In this document: piece by piece, positions 35,761 through 45,660 of the stretch
Numbering within the stretch: position 1 is the stretch's first letter
Layout: every line of letters starts with the position of its first letter
Assembly (NCBI GenBank): GCA_029168955.1
Contig: JAPDOI010000886.1
Span: 1-64,000 of the forward strand
DNA length: 64,000 nucleotides
Direction of reading: 5' to 3'
Origin: Aplectana chamaeleonis
Lineage: Eukaryota; Nematoda; Chromadorea; Rhabditida; Cosmocercidae
Notes under the pieces: model-generated
The model's database searches: none
The model's input: only the letters and a program-made list of their open reading frames with translations
What the model was told of the DNA's origin: nothing
Made by a program: the position numbers and the translations under genes

Positions 35761-36004
35761 ATCTAGCCTTTTATCACCACAGGACAGTGAAGATTGAAGA
35801 CGCACCTTCTAGGATACCTTGATCGACCAACCAGCAGCCACAATGATCCAAGCACCAGCTCAAATCGATCGAGCGTTGTCAGAGCCAATTCCACCAGTAG
35901 CAGACAACGAGGAGCCAACGATCTTCTAGCGCTTGTGCTAGATTCCAGTTTCCAGTTGCCACACGTATATCGATCCCAGATTCAACGCCAGAGCCGATGC
36001 ACCA

Positions 36005-36273
36005 TGTAGAAGCCCGGCTTCTGGGCTTTGCTGCTGTATCGAGGCCGTCGAGGGAAGCGATTTATTCACAAAGTGAAGTATGCACACCGGAGCTAACCGC
36101 TTTTATAGGGTAAGCGTTCATTATCATATCACACAATAACAAAACATAAATGATCACAGTATCACATTCAAGTTGTTTTGTTTCTTCCGTGATATCGCTT
36201 CATTGTGAAGGAGCCCGGTCTTGCCCGGTCTCCCCTAGGTCTTCTCCTTGTTGTTCTCGCGATAGTCGCGATA
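36005..36273 (-). repeat. BEL/Pao 5' LTR
   Basis: 269 bp, starting TGTAGAAGCCCGG and ending AGTCGCGATA next to the GGCTG duplication. On the coding strand it ends in CA. Confidence 0.93.
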
Positions 36274-36719
36274 GGCTGAATCGAATGCTTATCCCCGGGA
36301 AGAACAGAATCGACGAAGAAATCTAGAAAAACGCAGATGGGCACGAAATCCTTCATTTTCACCCCGCCTCTTTACTCTCACAGGAACTGTTCGTTGTGAC
36401 AATGAAACCTTTTGTGGAACCGTCTTCTGCAATTCTCTTCTCTCTGTTGCTTCGTGTTTTCTTTCAGACTCGAACTAATAGTAAGTTAAATATTCTCCCA
36501 GCTTTGATTAGCGCCATTTTTTTACGGTGACAACCCCCGTGAACATGTTCATCCAACCGGACAACTAGTACAGGCCAAAGAATAATGTCACTGAAATGAA
36601 ACGTTTTAGTGAGTTTTCCGCCATTCCTTCGTAATTTTGGTAACACTTGGTCGCCAACGAATTATTTTGAGTTTAAAACTCGGGAACGAAAATCACATAT
36701 TTAGTGAACACTGCCTTTG
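36274..36719. mobile_element. right part of the family-3 TTAA element split by BEL/Pao
   Basis: From GGCTGAATCGAATGC it follows the family-3 consensus (CTCTTTACTCTCACAGGAACTG, GTGACAATGAAACC, CCGGACAACTAGT) and ends TTAGTGAACACTGCCTTTG. The matching left part is at 29,396-29,434. Confidence 0.85.
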
Positions 36720-37246
36720 TAAAGGCAGTGTTCACGATGAATCTTCAATTTTGAGATTATTCGCTAAATTGATTTAGTGGCCCCGGAGGTAGAAACTAAA
36801 ATGACATCAGGAAATTGAGAGAAAAACGCATCAGAAGTACACAGGAAATCTTTAAGTATCACCCTCGCCTCTTAAGTATCACACGAAGTGTTTGTTGCTT
36901 GTTTCAATAAAATCTTTTTGTAGACCCCGTTCTTTGCAATTCTCTACTATTTATTGTTCCAAGTTCTTTTCCTTAAGGTCGTAACTAATCCTGCTTTTGC
37001 ATGAAATATGCCTTCTTATATTTTCAATTGAGCCATTTTTTCCACCGGTGACGACCACCATGAACATGTTGATCTAACCGGACAACTAGTCCATGATATT
37101 ATAGAATAATGTCACTTAAAGCCTACGACGTTTTCATGCGTTTCTAGGCGTTTTCTTTGTAATTTTGGTAACACTTGGAGGCCAACGCATTGTTTTTATG
37201 TGTGAAATCAATCGGGGTCAAAAATCATCGTGAACACTGCCTTTAA
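36718..37246. mobile_element. TTAA-type short element, family 3, complete copy
   Basis: The left tip TAAAGGCAGTGTTCACGATGA and right tip TCATCGTGAACACTGCCTTTAA are inverted repeats. It directly abuts the preceding family-3 copy. Best reference copy of the family in this window. Confidence 0.88.
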
Positions 37247-37389
37247 GTGTTGATGTTTAGAAACGGGTTAACGTAATTTATTCAATGTGTTGAATACCAA
37301 TTTCTAGATCTTCCTTTCAAAATGGCAGTCCCATTTGTTTTATCTGCGAATGGAAAAATAAATATCATTACATAAGATACCATCCGTAA

Positions 37390-37860
37390 CACTCGACATC
37401 AAAGTTGGTCGCTACAATCTCATTGCATGATGAAGATGTGAAAGAAATGGAAATTTTAGAAAAATTTCTGAAACTTGCGAAATTCGACACATCGAAGGAT
37501 TCCTTGAGCCTGTCTGGTAATGTAATGCAAACTCCACAGACTTCAAACGTCCCGTTATGTAAAGCTGCCCTGATGGATTGAAAAAAGAGAACAAGGATAT
37601 TTGCAAATTTTTAGGACTTCCTTTTTTCAGACATAAGGCTGTGCAAGTTATTGGATGAAGGAAGGATTGAGCTTTCAAATGGTATATGGCACTTAAGCTA
37701 TAGATTTACGGATGGGCAAAGGGGAAGTGCTCAGCCTGCATTTGATGCGGAACTTTCGGACCAAGCAGTAGGAAATCTTCCCTTATCGTCCCACAAGCTC
37801 CACATGAAAAGCACAGGACTTCTGTCACATACATTGAATGAAGGTGATGAGTCACAGTGA
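37390..37860 (+). CDS. candidate two-exon gene fragment, unknown product
   Basis: Product not recognised. The first open segment (from 37,390; ATG at 37,447) encodes an acidic/lysine-rich helix-like stretch, EDVKEMEILEKFLKLAKFD. Donors GTAATG at 37,517 or GTAAAG at 37,559 both leave phase 1. The strong acceptor CCTTTTTTCAG ends at 37,630 and its exon (RLCKLLDEGRIELSNGIW) is open in the matching phase to TGA at 37,858-37,860. The intron would be 72 or 114 nt. A further acceptor TTTATTTTCAG at 37,994 can join in phase 0 from a GTAGGA donor at about 37,767, giving another 32 codons. No domain identified. Confidence 0.4.
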
Positions 37861-38640
37861 TTCATCTCGTTCAGAGAAGGTGAAAAAACTCTCACGACTT
37901 TGAGGCGAGTCATTGCATTGCGGTATACTTGCACAGCAGAAAATTGCAGTACAGTTTTAAAATGCCTCATGCAGTAGGTTGCTTTTATTTTCAGACTCTT
38001 CATACAGTATTGCCACATTTCAATGTTTTGTCCCACCAAGCCGTTACAGTCCGCAACAGCCGGCAGGAGACGTCAACCTTGGGATCACATTAGATACTTG
38101 AGATGTATCCACCAAATGTTGAAGACTGCTGCCCCTTGCCGCCACCGAAGATCGCCCGGGTGTTGTGAAACTTCTATTACAACATCTTAGACTCTCCGTG
38201 CAACCTGCAAGCTACCGCTAGCTACCACGTCTTTTGCCTCGACCCCCCCTAATCCAGAACTCAACAGGGCTGCGTTAATCTCAAGAAGCGGTTAATACCC
38301 ACGAGCGAGGATTCCACAGAGAGTTGTCGTCGATGAGACGGGCTAATTGGGGAATCCATCCCTATCGGGGCCAATAATCGAATACACAAAATTAATGCGA
38401 TATCGTCCACGAGTATCCACCTCATTAGTACAATGGAATAACATCGCATGCACACACACAATCATCCGCACTGGAATGCCTACGGCTGACCCTACAAGCT
38501 ATCGCCTATAAACCCGGATAATCTCTTTTGATATCCTTCACAAAAAGGACAGGAGAACAATGACTGGTCATTATGGAGCATATCCTGCATAGAAGAAAGA
38601 TCTGAAATGATCAATAAAAGTCTCATCTCTGCCCGCAATT
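37861..38640. other. no further gene seen
   Basis: Apart from the possible exon after 37,994 there is nothing to report. An ACACACACAC run lies at about 38,449-38,459. Confidence 0.3.
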
Positions 38641-38989
38641 TATACAGTTTACCGCAATGTTAAAAGGCTATGGTGCGATTGCGGTCGACACACTAAAACT
38701 AGGGTGGAAACCAGGGATGTGCGTAATTGCGGTTTACGATTTACGATTTTACGATTTACGGTGTTTTTGGCTTCGTTATTACGGTTTACGATTTACGACA
38801 TTTTGGACCATAAATCGTAAATTTTCGTAAATAAAAATACACACAATGGAAGGAAATTACAAGGCATTTCCGATTGGTTGCTCTATTTCTAATTTACGTA
38901 TACTAATGTTTTGGTCAGGAGATGGGATCAACTCCTGCGTGTGACTACAGCACGAATCGCTTATCAACCTTTGACGCGATTCTGTCATA

Positions 38990-39718
38990 ATAACGCCGAA
39001 CGCACGGTCTGAGTTGGAGGCGCTGGATACATGATCCGCGTTGGGCGCGTCTCACTAGCTGCCGTGTAATGCTATTGTTATACCCCACAGGCCTATAGCG
39101 GCCGCAGAGCACTGCTACGTCGCTGTCTCTGACAATGAGGGCCAGCCGTCGCCGTCGCTCAGGGCAGAGAAACACTCTGCAGGAGTACAGGATACCGGAT
39201 TTGGCTGGGTCGCTGTCGCTGACACACGTGTCAGTGCACCGCACTGCAACGTACTGCCGCAACAGCGACCGGACAGTAGGTGCGGGAGGATTGCTGGCTA
39301 TTGGCGGGCGGATCGACATCCCCCCACTAGCCAGCTATGCACCCGCCATTAGCCAGCGATCCGCCCTCGATGCCACATTTGGGTTATTCCGATGGTTCCC
39401 ACCACGGTCTCCGTGTGCGGGACCACTCCCCTAGCCGTGGGGATCATCTCCTCAGCTGTCAAAATTTATTCTCCGGCTTCTGAGTAATCCTTCGAAGGAG
39501 ATATGGAGTCACCTTCCAGGATCGACCTCGAAATGCCGAGTGAGCACTCAGTAAGATGGAGCGCCTCTAATATCTTCAAAGACTGACCAGTTTCACCGTG
39601 TAAAATTTGAGCTGGCGGATCGCTGGCTATCAAAGCTTTTGCGGGCGGGCCGCTGGCAGGTAACGGGCTGATCGCCGCTTTAGAGCCCGCTAGCGTGAGC
39701 AGTTTTCCCAGGTGCCGC
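38990..39718. repeat. GC-rich GGCGGATCGCTGGC word array, left part
   Basis: GGATTGCTGGCTATTGGCGGGCGGATCG (39,288-39,315), GGCGGATCGCTGGCTATCAA (39,613-39,632) and related words in irregular repetition. The array resumes at 42,807 after the 3.1-kb insertion, in inverted orientation (CAGCGATCCGCCC). Confidence 0.55.
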
Positions 39719-40125
39719 TACTCAGAACTTTTTTCTCAAGTTAAAAACTAACTATCGGACAAGTAACGGGTGGCTTACATTACTTGTTTGGAGCTTGTAA
39801 ATTAGTAGGGTCAAGGTGGTTTCAAGTTGATACTTCAATTGTTCGTAAATTGTTTTATAGTTGTTCATTTGTGGAGTTATATTTGTCCACCCTGCTCATG
39901 CACAACTTTTAAAACCAGCTATAAATTACTAACCGTTTGGTTGTTTTGTATTTGTCGAAATTCTGTACCTAACTTATCTGTCACACCCAGCGGACAACTT
40001 ACCATCTTCTAATACTCCACTTCAATTTAAGTTTATTCACAACTGAATTAAAAGCTCATTTGACATATTTACTCGAAAACAACAACAGAAAATATAATAT
40101 TGCGGCAATTGTTCTGGGTGAAGGT

Positions 40126-40416
40126 TTAGAGAACGGCGTAGACTCTTTCTTCACCATTGGATCCTATCTCGTGCTGAGTTTCGCGTCGTCCTCGCTTCTG
40201 TCCTTTTGGGGACCTTGCTGGTGTAGGCGGAGGGAAATAGTCGCATTCGCCATCCATGAAGTCGTCGTCTTGCGGTGCTGCTTCGATCCAACTGAAATCA
40301 CAGTCTGATTTCGAAGAGAAAAATAACACCTGGCATCCTCGTTCCCATACAGCGGACAGGTCTAGGGAACCACTGTCGGAGCCAGGGTTATTCGCGGGTA
40401 CATCTTTATCAACAGT
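40126..40416 (-). CDS. 97-codon open frame inside the 3.1-kb element
   Basis: Not recognised. The minus frame is open from just after a TAG to TAA at 40,126-40,128. It reads like the C-terminal part of a soluble protein: an acidic segment (SWIEAAPQDDDFMDGECDYF), a proline run, then a basic nuclear-signal-like segment (RSPKGQKRGRRE). The first ATG in frame is none; GTG/TTG-type codons allow a start at about 40,329, so it is more likely a 3' exon with an acceptor near 40,417 (weak, ACGGTAG). Position inside an inverted-repeat element suggests an element-encoded or captured exon. Composition is the only evidence. Confidence 0.3.
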   Translation of the reverse strand, partial: TVDKDVPANNPGSDSGSLDLSAVWERGCQVLFFSSKSDCDFSWIEAAPQDDDFMDGECDYFPPPTPARSPKGQKRGRRETQHEIGSNGEERVYAVL

Positions 40417-41052
40417 CTACCGTAATATGTATAAAATTGGCAAACGGATCTCAGATTCGTGTTAAACACATCACATTACCCCCAGAGAATGATTTGAGAC
40501 ACCTATCAAAGAAATCCAGGAATCTCGAAATTAGCCTTTTGTCCTCAGAATCTTTCCTTGCTGAGATGCTTTTAGCGAATTAAGCCGAAAACTTTCGAAA
40601 ATCGACGAATCAACCTCAGATTCGTGATCAGCGCTTCAAAACCCTTCAAATCAAATCTGGAACATTTTTCTGAAGCGCTTTCACAACTATAGTGATAAAG
40701 CAGCCGCCCAACCGAAAATCCGTGCAAGTTCAGAACCGTGCAAGTCTCATTTTCAATATATCTAAGCTCCATGTGCCTGCATTGGTATACCTTAATGCAT
40801 AATTTCATTGACTTATCTTCTCCTATTGTAAACCTGAATGTTCCGCTTTCTACTCACGTGGAGTCGGCGATTATCGAAATGCTGGTATTCTCTAGACATC
40901 CTGTCGGAACTGCTCACCTACACTGCGAAGATGAACCGTCTGAGTGTTTATGTTATTTGTAAAGTAGAATTATGCGAAAAAAAAGAGAAGGAATATGCGA
41001 TGATAAATCAGGTCTGATACAGTCGTCAAGAATCGCACTGATACTTTGCTAT

Positions 41053-41636
41053 ACTCTGCCTTGCAGTGGGTTGGCGCAAACTCGGTTGGCGTTTGTTATA
41101 ACATAATGTGCTTATCTATACCGAATTCCGGTCCGCAATTGCGTGTCGACACGCTTTGCGGCTGCACGCTCTGAGTCGGAAGAGCATCCAGGTCAGCAGC
41201 CGCCGATCTACTGACTCTAGGTGAGTTTTGCAAACTGGAAACTAGGAAAAATTTCAGAAAATTGGATAAAAAAGCCACATCGAGTCGGCTTTGGGGCTGG
41301 AAACCCGACTGAATCGAGCGCGTGCGGCCGTAAAGCGTGTCGGGACTCTGCCTTGCAGTGGGTTGGCGCAAACTCGGTTGGCGTTTGTTATAACATACTG
41401 TGCTTATCTATACCTAATTCCGGTCCGCAATTGCGTCTCGACACGCTTTGCGGCTGCACGCTCCGAGTCGGAAGAGCTTCCAGGTCAGCAGCCGCCGATC
41501 TACTGACTCTAGGTGAGTTTTGCAAACTGGAAACTAGGAAAAATTTCAGAAAATTGGATAAAAAAGCCACATCGAGTCGGCTTTGGGGCTGGAAACCCGA
41601 CTGAATCGAGCGCGTGCGGCCGTAAAGCGTGTCGGG
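41053..41636. repeat. 292-bp tandem duplication, two copies
   Basis: Unit 1 is 41,053-41,344 and unit 2 is 41,345-41,636, both starting ACTCTGCCTTGCAGTGGG. I count about five single-base differences over 292 bp, so the duplication is recent relative to the surrounding elements. The unit contains half of the small foldback (TTGGCGCAAACTCGG, TTATAACATA) and most of a family-E element. Confidence 0.92.
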
Positions 41637-41676
41637 ACGCAATTGCGGACCCGAATTTGGCCCAGAGAAGCACAGT
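41397..41676. mobile_element. short inverted-repeat element, family E, complete copy
   Basis: Left ACTGTGCTTATC and ATTCCGGTCCGCAATTGCG; right CGCAATTGCGGACCCGAATT and GAAGCACAGT. Matches 10,786-11,061. The frames encoded in it (for example at 41,513-41,638) are repeated in the other unit and are not genes. Confidence 0.82.
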
Positions 41677-42806
41677 ACCTGCACCAAGCTTGCGCCGATG
41701 CTTAAATACATCGTACGCGCAGAAACCGTATCTCATTTTTTCATGTTTTTGGTGCAGGCGATTCTCAGAATTAGAGTGGAAAAGCTCCACAGAACCATCA
41801 ACTTCCGTAAAAAAACCGTTCTCAAAGTCTCGAATTATTCACTTCCCACCTCTCCGTCAATTTCGGTGTGTCAAGTGGCATTCGTCGGAAGTTTTGCAAA
41901 ACGTCGGATGTGTTTTTGCTTTAAACTTATTAGGTGGGTGAATTTCTCCCACCTTTTGTTCGCTGGAACTTATTCTAAAATAAAGAAGTCTCCATTGGGC
42001 AACTTTGGATGTAGAATTTCCCGAATTAGAAACTTCGTGCAGAATCACCTGCGCCTGTGTTGGCGTTTCTGTTCCTTGTGCTAGATGGTTGGTGAAAACT
42101 GGTGGCGGATCATCATTTTGAGCCACTCCAACTTCAGAACCATCTGCTTTTGACGCGCAAAACTTCAGCGACGTGGTCCACCGGGCTCATTCATGAAATT
42201 GAGCCTGAAAATGGAAATTGGTTTTCAGCACGATCGATGCCTTTACCCATCCACGCAGAGTGTCAGTGCGATCCGTCACGACTGTATCTAAGGGTACAAA
42301 CTAAGCACCGTTTCTAAACATTTTGCCTTTCTACAAAAAGCTGGAGCCGCAAGACAGTCTTAGACAACAAAACTCACAATCTTGCGGTAGAGTGACCGTG
42401 CAGGTAAGACGTCAGAGTCAAAATGAAGCCCATCTGTCTATGAAATTCCTGTGTACACGCTTCGTTTTTCGTAACATGTTCATGGCAAGGTAGGAGTTAA
42501 AGTTGTGCAGTATGTTGATTTTAAGTAGTCCGTGTAGCGAGTCGATGCAATGTCCAACGCTAGTTGTTCGTGATTTCTCCTCCGTTTGAAGGTAGTTTTA
42601 TACTTGTCCGTTCATAAAATATATTGAACATTACTTGTCCGTCGCCCTCTTTGCTTGAACATTGGTTGTCTGTAAGTAAACCACTGCAAACAATTCAAGT
42701 TCGAACTAAATAAGTGAATTTATAGTTGTGCACGTCTAGATATATTGTTTTATACTTGTTCGAGGCGTTTTAGTTGGTTTTCAACTTGAATAAAAAGTTC
42801 TGAGTA

Positions 42807-42953
42807 TCCGCCCCGCCAAAACGCAGCGATCCGCCCGTGGAGACAACGAGAGGCAGCAATCCGCCCGATGAGGCCAGGATGAGCAGCCATCCGCACGCAA
42901 CTTGCTGGCGTACCGCCCCGCAGAGGCCTTGATTGCCAGCGGTCAGTCCGCAC
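42807..42953. repeat. GC-rich word array, right part
   Basis: CGCAGCGATCCGCCCGTGG, CAGCAATCCGCCCGATG and CAGCCATCCGCACGC are spaced about 28-30 bp apart. This is the inverse of the words at 39.3-39.7 kb. The last GTCCGCAC is the target of the next element. Confidence 0.6.
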
Positions 42954-43511
42954 CAGGGGTGTGCGGCAATTGCCGTTTGCCGTTGCCGTTTGCCGAAGTT
43001 TTCTCTTTAAACGGCAAATTTTTGGCAAAAATTCGTAAAACAACATGGTTAACCCATAACTGCAGATTCTGTGTTGCTCAGCGATGCGAAGCTGCAACAA
43101 ATAATTATTTTGACTAGTTCCAGGTACTAGTTCCAGCTCATTTAAAGTACAATTGTGCCAATGAAAATATATTGGCTAGGTAATCAGAGGAATTCATTCA
43201 AATTCTTAGCTGCTTGGGAGCCTTCGAATGTCTTTTTTTAATCATCGAATTCTTAACCCTCTAGGAATGACAAAAGTGCAGAAAATACCATTTTATGGAA
43301 GCATACCGTTTACTGCAAGTTCCAATGTCACAAATCCACGTGGTATCAAAGTTGCAGCGTAAAAGCAGCCTTTCTAAACATATGAACCAGTTAAAAACTC
43401 GTGGAAATCGATCCGCTTATCGTCGGTTGGTGGGCTGATGGTAATTTTCGGGACAGGAAGCTGATCAATTCTGCAAATTCGTTCGGCTTCTTTTTTATTG
43501 AACAATGTTCA

Positions 43512-43560
43512 CAGCGGTGTTCAATGATATTTTCGATTTCGAGATCATTAGGTGAATAAG
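43512..43560. mobile_element. family-3 TTAA element, left-end remnant
   Basis: CAGCGGTGTTCAATGATATTTTCGATTTCGAGATCATTAGG resembles the first 45 bp of the copy at 36,718. Confidence 0.5.
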
Positions 43561-43609
43561 GGGTTCCTACCCTGGCAGAGCTGAGTTTGTTAAGAAATTG
43601 TGTACAGAT

Positions 43610-44093
43610 GCAAAAAAAAGAAATCCCTAAAAGCGCACTCCAACCTCGTTTTTCTGTTTTTCCGCCTATCTTAAAAACGGTCCCACGTTGATTTCAATGA
43701 TGTCTCTATGATAGTTCAAAACCTCCTGGAAACGGAGTTATGACCCCTCAAAAATTGAGCTAGGGAAGCATGGTGGATGAGTTGTCCGAGGCTAGTAACT
43801 CATGTCATTTGCAAGCGATGTATGCGAGCCGACCTGAGTTAAGAGAGAGGCTCAGAGTGAAGGGAAGAACGAGGCTTTTGATGGGAAACCATAGCTCGTC
43901 TCGCCACTATTGAACTCGAATTTTCGCAAAAGGGGCGCGCCAAAGTGGATTCCTGATGTGGGCGTCCCAGGTGGATTCCTATCATATCTCGCTTATTCGG
44001 AGGAAGTGAGAGTTCGCACTTGGCAGGTGCTATATAGGGTGGGTTTACTTCACAGTTAAGTGGAAATATCAGATTTCGTCCCTGTGCCTTTAA
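43610..44093. mobile_element. TTAA-type short element, family 6, copy 1
   Basis: The right end TCCCTGTGCCTTTAA and blocks CTCCTGGAAACGGAGTTATGAC, TATCTCGCTTATTCGGAGGAA align with 55,246-55,738. The left tip is eroded. Confidence 0.68.
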
Positions 44094-44691
44094 AAGCGAC
44101 GATGCGACACCGATATCGGCCACAGTCTTTAGGCATTCATACATTACCACCGTACCAAGCTTGCTTAGGGTTTGCTGCAAGTACCCGGATCGACTGGGCT
44201 GGGTCGCGCTGGCCGCAAGCTCCTTTCTAAGAAAATCTATTGCGCGGGTCTATCACACTTTGCACTGCTCAACAAGACGCCCATCCTTTGGATCTCTAGC
44301 ATTGGTTTATCGAAAACTCCAATCAGTGGAGAGGAATTGGCAGAATTATCTCCGTCGAGGGCTAAGCTAACGGCCCTGTTGAACTTGATAGAACATGATA
44401 GTGACTCTTATACAGAACACATACAGAACAGCGCTAGTGGCCTTCTCTGATCACCTAAAGCTTTCAAGTAGCTTTTGATATGCGGGATTTTTTTCTTCCT
44501 GTAGACCATTGAAACGATAGGCACATAGTAACTGGCAGATATTGCATGGACTACCACATGACTAAGCAAATGCTAAAGTGTCATAGCACAAAACAGATTT
44601 TGCCGTTTGCCGTTTGCCGGTCATTTTTGGGGTTTGCCGTTGCCGTTTGCCGAAATTTTAAATTCCTTTGCCGCACACCCCTGGTCCGCAC

Positions 44692-45660
44692 CCATTGTCT
44701 GAGTACTGTGTTTTTTTTTATGATCAACTGTCCTGATTCCAAGAAACAGATTAGTCCAAAAAATCGTGCGAAGCGGTATAGTTATGCCCAAAATGGCTTC
44801 TGATAGTGCTCCTGGCCCGCCACTCGATAAAAAGTGGATATAAAGAAGAATTACTTGTGCTTGGCGACCGAAGCTGTGCTGTAGATCACATACATAAAAT
44901 CGGTGTTTCGCTAACAAGTGGGCGGAGATCTCAGAGTAGACTGTAAAGAATCGCTCAAATACGGCCATTTTGTCTCGTTTCAAGGCTTACAACGGCATTA
45001 GCGTTCTGGGAGAGGCATTACGAGTAAAATTGTGCCCCTGTTGCCCAGAAGATACGAGCGCGTAAAGCTGAATCGGGCCTCCAGATTTCTCAATATCTAG
45101 GAAGCAGTTGTGGAATGAGTTATAAGGAGAACAGAGAAATACAGGTAAGACGCTCCCATTTAATGCGGTTAGCTGTCAAATACTGAACGCAACTTGATAT
45201 GTACATAGTAGGTGAAACGATGGACAGTAGGTAGTTTTGCCGGTAGCAGGTAGCATCACGGGCAGGTCTACCCTTACTTTTACTAGCATGTGTTATGACG
45301 CCTTTATTGAGCATGAAACTGCATCAAACGTATACCGAGTCTGCGTTGGACACTCAAATCTGCAGAGCTGTTTTTCTCTTTAGTACTCCTAGCTATCCTC
45401 TGTTTCGGAGTAAACAATTTTCCGTTTATCGCGTGCGTCTGCGCGCGTAAGCAGCGTTTCATAGGCTCCAATTTTTCTCGCGGTCACTTTCCTCGATCCG
45501 CACAAGCGCGCGGAGGAACAGAGTTAATTTGGCTCTAAAAAGGAAGATACATCTGCAGCTCAGAAAGCAACAAACTCCTGAAACAATTTTTTCTCAAATA
45601 GAACGCATTCAATTTCTTGTTTCACCATAGTAATAATTTTTTAATGGTTATTGTTATTAT
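44692..45660. other. no gene seen
   Basis: Remaining body of the 7-kb hAT-like element. The 120-codon minus frame at 44,621-44,983 runs into the TTTGCCG array and is not credible. Nothing else. Confidence 0.35.

Larger units (their letters stand above)
29435..36273 (-). mobile_element. BEL/Pao LTR retrotransposon, decayed full-length copy
   Basis: Two LTRs (29,435-29,707 and 36,005-36,273) and a 5-bp duplication GGCTG (29,430-29,434 and 36,274-36,278) define a 6.84-kb insertion read on the minus strand. From right to left it carries gag, protease/linker, reverse transcriptase, RNase H region, integrase and integrase C-terminus, in the order typical of BEL/Pao. All domains are broken by frameshifts and stops, so it is inactive. 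In the coding orientation, sequence beginning TGGTGCATCGGCTC directly follows the 5' LTR, where a tRNA primer site is expected. Confidence 0.95.
39719..42806. mobile_element. 3.1-kb inverted-repeat element with ACTTGTCCG subterminal words
   Basis: Left end TACTCAGAACTTTTTTCTCAAG and right end CTTGAATAAAAAGTTCTGAGTA are inverted repeats extending through AACTAACTA/TTAGTTGGTT. Several GGACAAGTA or TACTTGTCCG words sit near both ends (39,757; 42,604; 42,633; 42,758). I see no target duplication. Contains a 97-codon minus frame, the family-E copies and dispersed words. Superfamily unknown. Confidence 0.65.
42954..44683. mobile_element. hAT-like element with TTTGCCG word arms
   Basis: Tips CAGGGGTGTGCGGCAA and TTGCCGCACACCCCTG with a perfect 8-bp duplication GTCCGCAC (42,946-42,953 and 44,684-44,691). 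Arms carry TTTGCCGTTGCCGTTTGCCG (42,973-42,995 and 44,601-44,660) in the same plus orientation. The 1.73-kb body includes a family-3 remnant and a family-6 element. A 92-codon plus frame at 44,172-44,450 is unassigned. No transposase seen. Confidence 0.88.

Noticed and set aside
41221..41941. Repeated frames beginning MSFANWKLGKISENW
   Set aside because: They are internal to the family-E element and duplicated with the 292-bp unit.
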